DNA of 63,064 nucleotides from Acidocella sp. 20-57-95. Its GTDB lineage: Bacteria; Pseudomonadota; Alphaproteobacteria; Acetobacterales; Acetobacteraceae. The position numbers and the translations under genes were made by a program. Shown in pieces: positions 26,396-38,876 of this stretch. Below the pieces are notes generated by a model. That model saw only the letters and a program-made list of their open reading frames with translations, did not search any database and had not been told where the DNA came from. How positions within the stretch are numbered: the stretch's first letter is position 1; every line of letters starts with the position of its first letter. The DNA lies in contig NCAT01000020.1 in NCBI GenBank assembly GCA_002255575.1, forward strand, positions 1-63,064, read 5' to 3'.

Positions 26396-26478
26396 GAAGC
26401 TGACTTAACGTGCCCTCTATTTTGTGCAATGCACCAGCCTGCGCGGCCGCATTGCGCCGCCTAAATACCGGAGTTTCC

Positions 26479-27315
26479 ATGGATTTCCTGCACGCCATTT
26501 TGTTTGCCATCCTGCAAGGGGCTACCGAATTATTCCCCGTTAGTAGCTTGGGCCATGCGGTGATTGTCCCGGCTTTGCTGCGCTGGAATATCGACCAAGC
26601 CGCCGAAGGGTTTCTGCCGTTTCTAGTGATGCTGCATTTTGGCACCGCCATCGGGTTGCTGGCCTATTTTTGGCAGGATTGGCTGGCCATGCTGCGCGGC
26701 TTGCTCGGCCGTGGCTATGCGGTTGAAGTCACGATCCAGCGCAATATTCTGGCGCGCTTGGTGGTGGCAACCCTGCCGGCGGTGGTGATTGGGTTGCTCG
26801 TAAAAAAACCGGTGCAGCATTTGTTCGCAAGCCCGCTGATTGCTTGTTTATTTCTCATCGCCAATGCCGGTGTGTTGATGCTAGGCGAGATGATGCGCAC
26901 GCGTAGCGCAAAGTATGCTGAGACCGTCAGCTATACCGATGCGTTCATCATCGGGCTGTTTCAATGTCTGGCCTTCTTGCCAGGCATTTCACGCTCCGGC
27001 GCCGCCATTGTGGGGGCCTTACGCCGTGGTGTACCGCATGAGGCTGCTGCGAAGTTTTCATTCCTGATGGGCACGCCGGTGATTTTTGCGGCCAGCGTGT
27101 TGGAAATTCCGAAATTATTGAAAGCACATGAGCTGCACGCGCTATTTGGCATCTCCCTGGTTGCCGCCATCATCGCCGGTGTGGTGGCCTATGCCAGCAC
27201 GGCGTTCCTTATGCGGTATTTCCGCGACCATGATGCCTGGGCGTTAAAACCGTTCGCATGGTATTGCGCAATTTTTGGTGCCGCCAGCTTTGCGATGATT
27301 TCGGTGGGATTATAA
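26479..27315 (+). CDS. uppP: Undecaprenyl-diphosphatase UppP (BacA)
   Basis: A 278-residue membrane enzyme that dephosphorylates undecaprenyl diphosphate so the lipid carrier can be reused in peptidoglycan and polysaccharide synthesis. The motif QGATELFPVSSLGHAV near residues 13-28 contains the catalytic Glu, and LPGISRSGAA is the second signature. About eight hydrophobic spans are visible. The ATG at 26479 has CGGAG upstream. It ends just before the SGNH hydrolase start. Confidence 0.95.
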   Translation: MDFLHAILFAILQGATELFPVSSLGHAVIVPALLRWNIDQAAEGFLPFLVMLHFGTAIGLLAYFWQDWLAMLRGLLGRGYAVEVTIQRNILARLVVATLPAVVIGLLVKKPVQHLFASPLIACLFLIANAGVLMLGEMMRTRSAKYAETVSYTDAFIIGLFQCLAFLPGISRSGAAIVGALRRGVPHEAAAKFSFLMGTPVIFAASVLEIPKLLKAHELHALFGISLVAAIIAGVVAYASTAFLMRYFRDHDAWALKPFAWYCAIFGAASFAMISVGL

Positions 27316-27316
27316 A

Positions 27317-28063
27317 ATGAAGCGGCTGCTCCTTGCGACTTTGTGCCTGCTGCCCTTGGTCGCGCAGGCCAAAACCAACCTTGCCACCATTCCGATTGAC
27401 CGTAACGATTTGCCTTGGTGGAAGGCACGTTTCGCGGAAACCCTCACCGAAGCCAAAGCCCACCCGCAAGCGCAGATTATCTGGCTGGGTGATTCAATTA
27501 CGCAATATTGGCAGCGCAAAGGTACGCACGGCTACGACAATGTGCTGCCGGTCTGGCAAAAATATTATGCGCCTTATAACGCGCTGGATTTCGGCTTCAT
27601 TGGCGATACCACCTCCAGCCTGATCTGGCGGCTCGATCATGGGCAGGTGGCACGGCTTGACCCGCGGCTCGTGATTATTCTGATTGGTGCGAATAACCTG
27701 GGTAAACCGCACTGGGATGCCGCGATGACCGTTCCCGGCATCGAAACCGTGGTGAGCAAAACCCATGCAGATTTGCCCGATGCCCATATTTTGTTGCTGG
27801 GCGTGCTGCCTTCCATTCGCTCGCTTTGGGTGGATGAACAGACGCGTACCATCAACAAGGCGTTGGCCACACATTACGCAAGCGACACGACCGTAACGTT
27901 CCTGGATGTAAGCCCCGTGCTGACAGTGAACGGCAAGACCGATGCAAGCCTGTATGTGGACCCCAAAATGACGCCACCAGAACCGGCCTTACACCCGGAT
28001 GCCGAAGGCATGGCGCGGATTGCAGCGTTTATTGAACCCACCGTGAAGCGTTACGTGCATTAA
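27317..28063 (+). CDS. Exported SGNH/GDSL hydrolase
   Basis: A 248-residue esterase-type protein with a signal peptide ending at about AQA (residue 18). The SGNH blocks are IIWLGDSIT with nucleophile Ser60, LIGANN (about 122-127) and LHPDAEG near residue 226, which supplies Asp and His. It resembles the acetylhydrolases of the PAF-AH subunit type. The target could be an O-acetyl group on a glycan, but nothing here decides this. It is likely co-transcribed with uppP; its last 35 bases overlap the end of convergent trpF. Confidence 0.8.
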   Translation: MKRLLLATLCLLPLVAQAKTNLATIPIDRNDLPWWKARFAETLTEAKAHPQAQIIWLGDSITQYWQRKGTHGYDNVLPVWQKYYAPYNALDFGFIGDTTSSLIWRLDHGQVARLDPRLVIILIGANNLGKPHWDAAMTVPGIETVVSKTHADLPDAHILLLGVLPSIRSLWVDEQTRTINKALATHYASDTTVTFLDVSPVLTVNGKTDASLYVDPKMTPPEPALHPDAEGMARIAAFIEPTVKRYVH

Positions 28064-28667
28064 GCACAAACTGCTTAATCAGCGCCGCTGATTTTTCACC
28101 CGGCGCGGTTTCCACGCCGGAGGACACGTCAACACCGGGTGCATTAGAGATTCTAATCGCTTCGGCGACGTTTTCCACACTCAACCCACCGGCCAGCAGC
28201 CACGGCACTGGCGTCTGCCAGCCGCGCAGGATCGACCAGTCGAACGTCACGGCATTGCCACCGGGGCGGGTGGCATCCTTAGGTGGTGCAGCTTCAATAA
28301 CGAGCCCGGTTTCGGCATCAATGGCGGTTGGTAAATCCTCCGCCTGCCGCACGCCAACTGCCCGCCAGACGGGCAGGTTGGTCTGTTCGGAAATCTCGCG
28401 GCATAAAGCGGGATCGCCATAGATTTGCAGAACATCGAGCTGCAGTTCGGCTCGTACCGCCTGAATGGCGGCAATATCGGGCTGCACGAACAAACCAACG
28501 CGCTGGGGGCCACCGCCATAACGGGCAGAGAGATTAGCGGCCTCGGCCGCAGTTACAAAGCGCGGCGAGCGCTTGAAGAATACAAACCCCAGATAATCAG
28601 CACCGGCTTCTACCACCGCATCAAACGCGGCTTCACTATTCACGCCACAGATTTTAACCTCGGTCAC
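28029..28667 (-). CDS. trpF: Phosphoribosylanthranilate isomerase TrpF
   Basis: A 212-residue TIM-barrel enzyme of tryptophan biosynthesis. The catalytic Cys7 is in KICGV and the catalytic Asp143 in TFDWS. LAGGLSVENVAEAI and GVDVSSGVE form the phosphate-binding end. Two family positions deviate: LQIYGD replaces the usual LQLHG, and GGNA replaces GGTG before the catalytic Asp segment. The gene overlaps pyrF by ATGA and ends 35 bases inside the convergent hydrolase gene; trpB is not next to it in this window. Confidence 0.92.
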   Translation of the reverse strand: MTEVKICGVNSEAAFDAVVEAGADYLGFVFFKRSPRFVTAAEAANLSARYGGGPQRVGLFVQPDIAAIQAVRAELQLDVLQIYGDPALCREISEQTNLPVWRAVGVRQAEDLPTAIDAETGLVIEAAPPKDATRPGGNAVTFDWSILRGWQTPVPWLLAGGLSVENVAEAIRISNAPGVDVSSGVETAPGEKSAALIKQFVLNARNASRWVQ

Positions 28668-29359
28668 GCAATCGCTTTCGCGATAACCGCCGCAGCAGCG
28701 CTTGGGTCGGTAGCACCAGTAATCGGCCGGCCAACCACAATATAGCTGGCACCGGCAGCCATGGCGGCTGGCGGGGTCATTACCCGCGCTTGGTCGCCGA
28801 TATCGCTGCCTTCAGGCCGGATGCCGGGGACCACCAAAATTGGCTTTTCACCGAAGCTCGCGCGCAGAGGCGCCAATTCATGCGCCGAGCACACCAAACC
28901 ATCTGCCCCAGACTCCAGCGCCAGCCGCGCGAGGCGCAGCACCTGCTGGGTTGGCCCCCCTGAAACACCAATACTGTAAAGCGCTTCGGCATCCAGGCTG
29001 GTGAGAACCGTCACTGCCAGAATCAAAGGGCGCTTGGCCCCTGCCCCATCGGCCGCAGCCCGGGCGGCGGCGATCATTTTGGCGCCACCGGCGGCATGCA
29101 CCGTTAGCATCGCCACATTCAGCGGGGCCAATGAGCGCACCGCACCTGCGACCGTGTTGGGAATATCGTGCAGCTTTAAATCCAGAAATACCGGTGCGTC
29201 ACCGGCCACTTTCAGCCCTGCCGGGCCATTGGCCAGATAAAACTCCAACCCTAATTTCACGAGGCCACTATGCGGCGCCACGGCCGCCACCAAAGCGGCC
29301 GCGCGGGACATTTCGGCCACATCAATGGCCGTGATCAGGCGTTTTGAAATCTCAGTCAT
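28664..29359 (-). CDS. pyrF: Orotidine 5'-phosphate decarboxylase PyrF
   Basis: A 231-residue enzyme that makes UMP. The core DLKLHDIPNT contains the catalytic Asp-Lys-Asp array, and VPGIRPEGSDIGDQ is the phosphate-gripper region. It overlaps lapA and trpF by 4 bases each, so ihfB-lapA-pyrF-trpF appear to be one operon. Confidence 0.95.
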   Translation of the reverse strand: MTEISKRLITAIDVAEMSRAAALVAAVAPHSGLVKLGLEFYLANGPAGLKVAGDAPVFLDLKLHDIPNTVAGAVRSLAPLNVAMLTVHAAGGAKMIAAARAAADGAGAKRPLILAVTVLTSLDAEALYSIGVSGGPTQQVLRLARLALESGADGLVCSAHELAPLRASFGEKPILVVPGIRPEGSDIGDQARVMTPPAAMAAGASYIVVGRPITGATDPSAAAAVIAKAIA

Positions 29360-29604
29360 CGTAGGTTGCTGGCCGGGGCCGCTAATTTACCTTCAAGTTC
29401 CGCCACGCGCTTCTCCGCCCGCTTCGCCCGCCGCTCGGCCCCTAAGCGCTTGGGCAGATGCGCCAACAGCCCGACAAAAAACCCCAACAATAGAGCCGCC
29501 AGCACCACCGCGCCGAATGGCAGGGAAATGAACATGTTAAACGGCCAGAACCCCACCGGCACCGGCAGACGGTTCGAGAGTAGAAAAATCACCAGCGCCA
29601 GCAT
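29356..29604 (-). CDS. LapA-family inner-membrane protein (start probably farther upstream)
   Basis: An 82-residue small membrane protein of the LapA/DUF1049 family, with a second span (LPFGAVVLAALLLGFFVGLLA) and a charged coiled-coil tail. With the ATG at 29604 the first span is only about 8 hydrophobic residues long. The frame continues upstream without a stop and encodes [12 protein letters not shown] before this Met, completing a normal first helix. The only plausible start there is CTG at 29640, overlapping the ihfB stop; no ATG, GTG or TTG is available. I therefore suspect a CTG start coupled to ihfB. Confidence 0.75.
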   Translation of the reverse strand: MLALVIFLLSNRLPVPVGFWPFNMFISLPFGAVVLAALLLGFFVGLLAHLPKRLGAERRAKRAEKRVAELEGKLAAPASNLR

Positions 29605-29636
29605 GACCAGAAAGCCGATGACCGCACGAAAAATTT

Positions 29637-29957
29637 TCAGCTTTTGCTCCCGTTCTTCTTCGGCACTGCAGCAGAGATGGGTTTGTTGATGCGCTCACGC
29701 AACTCCTTGCCAGCCTTGAAAAATGGCACGGATTTCTGCGCCACCTCCACAGCCTCACCGGTACGCGGGTTGCGACCAGCCCGCGCGTTGCGATGCTTAA
29801 CGGTGAACGCACCAAAACCACGCAACTCCACCCGCTCACCACGGGCCAGAGCCGCGGTCATTTCATCGAAAAACGACGAAACAATGCGTTCAACATCAGC
29901 CAGCGTTAAATGCGGGTTATCTTCCGCGAGCCCCGCGATCAGTTCCGAACGTGTCAT
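29637..29957 (-). CDS. ihfB: Integration host factor beta subunit
   Basis: A 106-residue HU/IHF protein that bends [29 protein letters not shown] is split by the beta-arm, and the Pro-tipped arm is visible at RNPRTGE. MTRSELI at the N-terminus is typical of IhfB rather than HU. A basic tail (PKKNGSKS) extends beyond the core. GGAGAGAG precedes the ATG. It lies directly downstream of rpsA, the conserved arrangement, with a terminator between. Confidence 0.93.
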   Translation of the reverse strand: MTRSELIAGLAEDNPHLTLADVERIVSSFFDEMTAALARGERVELRGFGAFTVKHRNARAGRNPRTGEAVEVAQKSVPFFKAGKELRERINKPISAAVPKKNGSKS

Positions 29958-30052
29958 AGGTCTCTCTCCATGACATAACGATGCCAGCCCGGACCGGGTT
30001 GGTCAATAACTTCTTGTGTTGAAAGGGTTTTATCCTGCACCACACAAATAAA

Positions 30053-30076
30053 AACGGCCCTCCGAGGAGGGCCGTT
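30053..30076 (-). terminator. Rho-independent terminator of rpsA
   Basis: AACGGCCCTC and GAGGGCCGTT form a 10-bp stem with loop CGAG. On the minus strand it is followed by TTTTATTTG. It lies 27 bases after the rpsA stop and before the ihfB start. Confidence 0.88.
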
Positions 30077-30102
30077 TCGAAATCCCCATGACCGAGGCGA
30101 TG

Positions 30103-31836
30103 TTACTCTTCGGTGCTCTGGTTCCGGCGGCGGATCGCAGCCCCTAAAATATCCCCCAAGGACGCGCCGGAGTCCGACGAGCCAAACTCAGCCACGGCTG
30201 ATTTATCTTCGTCAATTTCCTTGCCCTTGATGGTTAGCTGCAGCTTGCGGGCGGCGCGGTCCACTGCGGTGATCTTGGCGTCGATGCTATCACCAACCGA
30301 GAAACGCTCAGAGCGCTGGTCGGCCTTGTCGCGGGCCAGTTCGGCGCGGCGGATAAAGCCGGTCAGCACGTCATCAACCTTCACTTCGACGCCGTTCGCT
30401 TGCACGGCGGTGACAATGCAGGTGACGATCTGGCCCTTGTGGATCTTGTCCAGAACGCCGGCGGCCGGGTCAACTTCCAACTGCTTCACGCCCAGGCTGA
30501 TGCGCTCTTTCTCAACATCGATGTCGAGAACCTTGGCCTTCACCATGTCGCCTTTATTGTACTTGGCAATGGCAAGCTCGCCAGTGTCGTCCCAGGACAG
30601 GTCAGACATATGGATCATGCCGTCGATCTCAGCGCCGACGCCGATGAACAGGCCAAATTCGGTGATGTTACGAACTTCACCTTCCAGCACGGACCCGATT
30701 GGGTGTTCATCCTGGAATTCTTCCCACGGGTTGCGGGTAACCTGCTTGAGGCCGAGCGAAATGCGGCGCTTGGACGCGTCCACATCCAGCACCACAACGT
30801 CAACTTCCTGGCTGGTGGAGACAATCTTGCCAGGATGCGCGTTCTTCTTGGTCCAGGACATTTCGGAAACATGCACCAGGCCTTCAACGCCGGCTTCGAG
30901 TTCCACGAATGCACCATAGTCAGTGATATTGGTGACGCGGCCGGAAGCCTTAACGCCAGGCGGATACTTGGCGTCCACACCTTCCCATGGGTCAGCTTCA
31001 AGCTGCTTCATGCCGAGCGAAATACGCTGGGTATCAGCATTGAAGCGGATCACCTGCACCTTGACCGGCTGGCCAATAACGAGTGCTTCGGCCGGGTGGT
31101 TGATGCGCTTCCAGGCAATGTCGGTCACGTGCAACAGACCATCGACGCCGCCGAGGTCGACGAACGCACCATAATCGGTGATGTTCTTGACCACGCCGTC
31201 GAGAATCTGGCCTTCTTTCAGGCCGAGGATCAGTTCGGAGCGCTGTTCAGCGCGGGTTTCTTCCAGCACGGCGCGGCGCGAGACCACGATATTGCCGCGC
31301 TGACGGTCCATTTTCAAAATCTGGAACGGCTGGGCAACGCCCATCAGCGGTGCAACGTCACGTACCGGGCGGATATCGACTTGGCTGCCCGGCAGGAACG
31401 CGGTGGCGCCGCCGAGGTCAACGGTGAAGCCGCCTTTGACGCGACCATGGATGACACCATTCACGCGGGTCTGGGCTTCAAAGGATTTTTCGAGCAGGGT
31501 CCAGGACTCCTCGCGGCGGGCTTTCTCGCGCGAGAGCACCATCGAGCCGTCTTTATCTTCGTAGCGCTCGATATAGAGGTCGAACACGTCACCGATATTT
31601 ACTTCCGGCTTGGCGCCGACAGGGGCGAATTCACGTAAGGGGACGCGGCCTTCGCTCTTGAGGCCAACATCGACGATGACGAAATCATCATCAATGCGCA
31701 AAACGGTTCCGGTAACCACCGAACCTTCAAACCCGGAATTAATGCCGAGCGAGGTTTCGAGGAGGGAGGCGAAATCTTCGGTGCCCGAATAAGCAGGCGC
31801 TTCGGAGTGGCGAACAGCAGTTGAAATGGAAGCCAT
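30103..31836 (-). CDS. rpsA: 30S ribosomal protein S1
   Basis: A 577-residue mRNA-binding ribosomal protein with six S1 repeats. Typical repeats begin at GTVLRIDDDFVIVDVG, GVVKNITDYGAFVDLGG, GRVTNITDYGAFVELE and GEVRNITEFGLFIGVG. The ATG at 31836 (MASISTAV) is preferred over one at 31872 because alphaproteobacterial S1 proteins begin this way. A monocistronic transcript ending at the terminator above is likely. Confidence 0.95.
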   Translation of the reverse strand: MASISTAVRHSEAPAYSGTEDFASLLETSLGINSGFEGSVVTGTVLRIDDDFVIVDVGLKSEGRVPLREFAPVGAKPEVNIGDVFDLYIERYEDKDGSMVLSREKARREESWTLLEKSFEAQTRVNGVIHGRVKGGFTVDLGGATAFLPGSQVDIRPVRDVAPLMGVAQPFQILKMDRQRGNIVVSRRAVLEETRAEQRSELILGLKEGQILDGVVKNITDYGAFVDLGGVDGLLHVTDIAWKRINHPAEALVIGQPVKVQVIRFNADTQRISLGMKQLEADPWEGVDAKYPPGVKASGRVTNITDYGAFVELEAGVEGLVHVSEMSWTKKNAHPGKIVSTSQEVDVVVLDVDASKRRISLGLKQVTRNPWEEFQDEHPIGSVLEGEVRNITEFGLFIGVGAEIDGMIHMSDLSWDDTGELAIAKYNKGDMVKAKVLDIDVEKERISLGVKQLEVDPAAGVLDKIHKGQIVTCIVTAVQANGVEVKVDDVLTGFIRRAELARDKADQRSERFSVGDSIDAKITAVDRAARKLQLTIKGKEIDEDKSAVAEFGSSDSGASLGDILGAAIRRRNQSTEE

Positions 31837-32065
31837 GTGGCTGGGTATGTCCTTGACGGGGTACATTGGCACCCCGGTTGTCTGCGCAGCCCGTTCAGAG
31901 GCAACGGCTAAGCGTCCCGCTTGGGGATGCCCGGTTAAGTGAATGCGCGTCTCTTAAGCCTGCCGCCTGAGAAGTCAACTATATTATCGGTAGGCGTGTG
32001 GGCGCGGAAAAAGGCTTCAGAGGCGTAGTTTCCAAACGAACCTCAGATGCTATAAGCCGTTCGCA

Positions 32066-32929
32066 ATGACAAATTACCGCTCCGGCATCGCCCGCTCCGC
32101 CCTGCTCGCCCTGGCCCTTGGCCTGGCAGCTTGTTCCTCTCATTCGGTCGATGTGGACCTGTCTGGTCCCAATCTGCCGCCAGCCGATAAGCTTTACGCC
32201 ATTGGTGTTGCTCAGGTGGAAAATGGCCAGGAGGATTCGGCGGTGAAAACCTTCGATGCGGTCGAAGAAAATTATCCGTATTCAAGCTGGGCAACCCACG
32301 CCCAGCTGATGCACGGCTATGCCCAGTACAAAAACCAGGATTACGATGAAGCGATCGGCGCGCTCAACCGCTTTATTGGTTTGCATCCTGAAAACGCCGA
32401 AATCGCTTATGCCTATTATCTGAAGGCGCTGTGTTATTACGAGCAGATTGACGATGTGCAGCGTGACCAAACCTCAACCTATGAGGCGATCCAGACGCTG
32501 ACCGATGTGATCAACCGCTTCCCGGATAGTTCCTATGCGCGCGACGCCAAGGTGAAGCTGCGGCTGACCGATAATCGCTTGGCCGGCCACGACATTATCA
32601 TTGGCCGTTATTACGAGAAGCAGCATCTCTATGCGGCGGCGGTTGGGCGCTACCAGGATGTGATCCAGAGCTACCAGACCACCACCTACGTGCCGGAAGC
32701 TTTGGAGCGTCTTACAGAGGTTGATTTGCAGCTTGGTTTGACCAAAGCAGCGCAGGATACAGCTTCTGTATTGGCCTATAATTATCCAGGCAGCCCCTGG
32801 TATCAGGCGGCTTATGATAAGCTGAAGGCGCATGATCTGCTGCCAGCGGCCTCGGCGGCGGATGTTGCCAGTGGCAAAGCTGCGCCGGCGCCGAAAAAAT
32901 CCAGTGGTTTCTTTTTCGGGCTGTTTTAA
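32066..32929 (+). CDS. bamD: Outer membrane assembly lipoprotein BamD
   Basis: A 287-residue lipoprotein of the BAM complex, which inserts beta-barrel proteins into the outer membrane. The lipobox LAAC places the lipidated Cys at 23. Five TPR-like helical pairs follow, including YAIGVAQVENGQEDSAVKTF and YLKALCYYEQIDDVQRDQT, the latter a BamD signature. It lies immediately upstream of recN, a common alphaproteobacterial arrangement. Confidence 0.94.
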   Translation: MTNYRSGIARSALLALALGLAACSSHSVDVDLSGPNLPPADKLYAIGVAQVENGQEDSAVKTFDAVEENYPYSSWATHAQLMHGYAQYKNQDYDEAIGALNRFIGLHPENAEIAYAYYLKALCYYEQIDDVQRDQTSTYEAIQTLTDVINRFPDSSYARDAKVKLRLTDNRLAGHDIIIGRYYEKQHLYAAAVGRYQDVIQSYQTTTYVPEALERLTEVDLQLGLTKAAQDTASVLAYNYPGSPWYQAAYDKLKAHDLLPAASAADVASGKAAPAPKKSSGFFFGLF

Positions 32930-32938
32930 TACGATTCG

Positions 32939-36429
<3,491 letters not shown>

Positions 36430-36467
36430 CGACTGAGCGAAGCACGACAGACAATCACGAAGCGGAA

Positions 36468-38594
36468 CTAGGCGGCATTACTAATCAATTCTCGCTGTTT
36501 TATCAGCCCCAGAATCATCTGCGACAAATTATAATATGTCTCGCGAGAAAAATGCGCGCCGCCCGCGTCCGGGGTTAAATCCTCTTCACCACGCACAAAT
36601 TCAGCCAAGTCGATATAATCAAAACCTGCTGCCATGGCCTGCGGTTTGACAATTTTGTTGATCGACCGAAATACGCCTAACGTTGACGTATCCTTTCCGG
36701 CAATCTCGTTTAATCCGACGATGATGACATGCTTACGCATTCGAACCAGTTGCGCAAATAGCCGTTCCAAATCCTGCGTAAACCGGGCAGGATCAAAGCC
36801 GCCAACAAATTCAAACGAGCTTCTCAGAAATTCCCATTGCTCGTGGGAAACATTTTGGACGCCATGGGAGATTATCTCATCATATCCCAATTTGGTATAA
36901 TCAAGCTTTGCCTTTAACCAATGGCCAAGGCTGAAATGCCCCATAGGCACAACCATGCCAGTTGGCTTGTAGCGGTAATAACCCTGAAACGTCTCCTGAG
37001 AGAATGATAGGATGTAAACATCTGACGCACCAACATTCAGGTCTGACTCAAACCGTCCCGGAGGAAGTCCCGGCAGCTTGGCCACCGCTTCAATGTTTTC
37101 CAACCGCTGCAAGTCCTCGTGCAAAACCACAATCCTCGGCAACGAGCAGATTTCCCATCCCTGATACGCAAATGTCAGCTCTTCAAGTGTGTCAACCTGC
37201 ACGCGCAGAAAATTCGAAAGCATCGACATATCACATGCGCCGCGAATACAAACTTTTAGCCGCCTACGGAAATCATCGGCCGTAACTGCAATGTCTTGAT
37301 CCGCGTCGTCCACAACCGAGACCCAGTCCACCGGTACATCGAGATCAGAAATGACATCGCCGCTGATCTGAACAAATGGACGCCCCAGCCGGGCCCAAAC
37401 ATATTGTTCAATTCCCATATTCATCGTACGGCAGGAGAAGAGAAAATGGTTTGAATTTTGTTGCTGGATTGAATAAAACCCACAAATTCCATATTTGCCG
37501 TAGCGATCGGCCACTTTGATATAGCCACTATGCCCGCCAAATTGCTGCTCCTCCTGTAAAAAAACATCGCGGGCGGCATCGATGTCTTCCGGCCAGCGAT
37601 TTTTCGTGAAGTTAAGCTGATTAGTACGGTTAACCAACTCATGTACACGCGGGAACTGCGCAAGCACATCAGTGTGGAAGCTGATCCGTATTTGGCTATC
37701 ACGTAAGAATTTCGTATTATCACCGGCGGCGGCTGTCTTCTCCGCCAGCTTTGTCTCCAGCACTTTGTAGCGCGCAAGCCGTGTTGCTTTTGGGTCGGGC
37801 TTGCCGGAAAAGCGCTCGTCATTGAGCATTTTACCTATAAATGTTGGGTCTTCGACCTGTAACTTTGGCAAATAAAATTTTGCTTCATTCAAATTTGTTT
37901 CATTATCATCAATGAACAGCACAGTGGCGGGCCGCAACTGCGCATTGCGGATTATGTTTTTAACCATCGCGCCCTTCGGCTGCCAGGCTATCTCGGGGAA
38001 AACGAAATAATCCCAAACGCCAAGCTCGATCAGCTTGGCCTTGGCTACATTAAACTCATTCTTTGAGCAGATCGAATTGATAATACCGCGATAGGTCAGC
38101 TCTTTTACCAACGCAATATGTTCAGCAACGGGCCTCACCTCTCCTTCAGAAATGGTACCGTGCCAGAAAGTATCATCCAGATCCCAGATCACCAGACGAA
38201 CAGCCTCGATGCCGCTCGTTTCATTGCCGCCGTCTTCAGGCAGGAATTCCGTATCTGCTACCGGCGCGCTGGCTTCGGCATTATATTCGGTAAGGCAGTA
38301 ATAAGTATCCCATGGCGAATGCCGCGGCGATTTGCTGATCAGCGTGAGACGGTTATCGACCAGCAACATAATCTCAAATGTCCACATCACCGCGCCGGCA
38401 TTGTTGTAAATACGAACAATGCCTTGGTCGATGCCCCAGGTTTTCTCGTTGTCTTGGGACCAGACCTTAATCATTCCGTCTGCACCGAAATAGAACGATT
38501 TGGTAAGGGGCGGCTTATGCAATTCTGCCCATACCCAGCGGGTGTTGATCATCTTCTCGCGGGTGACAATGTCGGAGCCGGGGGCGAGTAGCAT
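36468..38594 (-). CDS. FkbH-type HAD protein with N-terminal beta-rich and C-terminal SGNH-like domains
   Basis: A 708-residue multidomain protein. Residues 1-130 are Trp- and Tyr-rich and look like a small beta domain I cannot name. About 132-300 is a HAD-IIIC domain: IWDLDDTFWHG gives D138, D140 and T142, and VLFIDDNETN is the acidic motif IV. About 300-430 resembles the GNAT-like half of FkbH proteins (RISFHTDVLAQFPRVHEL, LNFTKNRW). The last 200 residues look SGNH-like, with DAGGAHFSRETYYNLS as the His block. FkbH enzymes usually load glyceryl groups on carrier proteins in polyketide pathways; related proteins occur in glycan loci. Here a glycan acylation or glyceryl-transfer role is inferred. 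Base composition is clearly lower in GC than in ligA next door. Confidence 0.75.
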   Translation of the reverse strand: MLLAPGSDIVTREKMINTRWVWAELHKPPLTKSFYFGADGMIKVWSQDNEKTWGIDQGIVRIYNNAGAVMWTFEIMLLVDNRLTLISKSPRHSPWDTYYCLTEYNAEASAPVADTEFLPEDGGNETSGIEAVRLVIWDLDDTFWHGTISEGEVRPVAEHIALVKELTYRGIINSICSKNEFNVAKAKLIELGVWDYFVFPEIAWQPKGAMVKNIIRNAQLRPATVLFIDDNETNLNEAKFYLPKLQVEDPTFIGKMLNDERFSGKPDPKATRLARYKVLETKLAEKTAAAGDNTKFLRDSQIRISFHTDVLAQFPRVHELVNRTNQLNFTKNRWPEDIDAARDVFLQEEQQFGGHSGYIKVADRYGKYGICGFYSIQQQNSNHFLFSCRTMNMGIEQYVWARLGRPFVQISGDVISDLDVPVDWVSVVDDADQDIAVTADDFRRRLKVCIRGACDMSMLSNFLRVQVDTLEELTFAYQGWEICSLPRIVVLHEDLQRLENIEAVAKLPGLPPGRFESDLNVGASDVYILSFSQETFQGYYRYKPTGMVVPMGHFSLGHWLKAKLDYTKLGYDEIISHGVQNVSHEQWEFLRSSFEFVGGFDPARFTQDLERLFAQLVRMRKHVIIVGLNEIAGKDTSTLGVFRSINKIVKPQAMAAGFDYIDLAEFVRGEEDLTPDAGGAHFSRETYYNLSQMILGLIKQRELISNAA

Positions 38595-38876
38595 TTTTAA
38601 GATCCCATGATACGGTGCGTAAGCAACAGCGACCCCCTGACTAAATCAAAAAGCCCGAACATTGCAATGGGAGAGCCTTTTGAGGCCAAGGCCAGGCGGG
38701 CTGACCTCGGTTTTCCAAAATAATGGTACCGTGTGATCGGCTTTTTCACAAAATACTGATTATAAATCAGATAGTTAGATGAATATCGCCCGGTTGGGCT
38801 ATGGACCGGGGATTTATGTTAATAAACTACTGCCACGCGGTACCCAAAATGTCGCCAAGGCTGCGAAAAGGCCGCG

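Noticed and set aside
30400..31638. 412-residue plus-strand ORF
   Set aside because: Antisense shadow of rpsA, where the S1 repeats are unmistakable.
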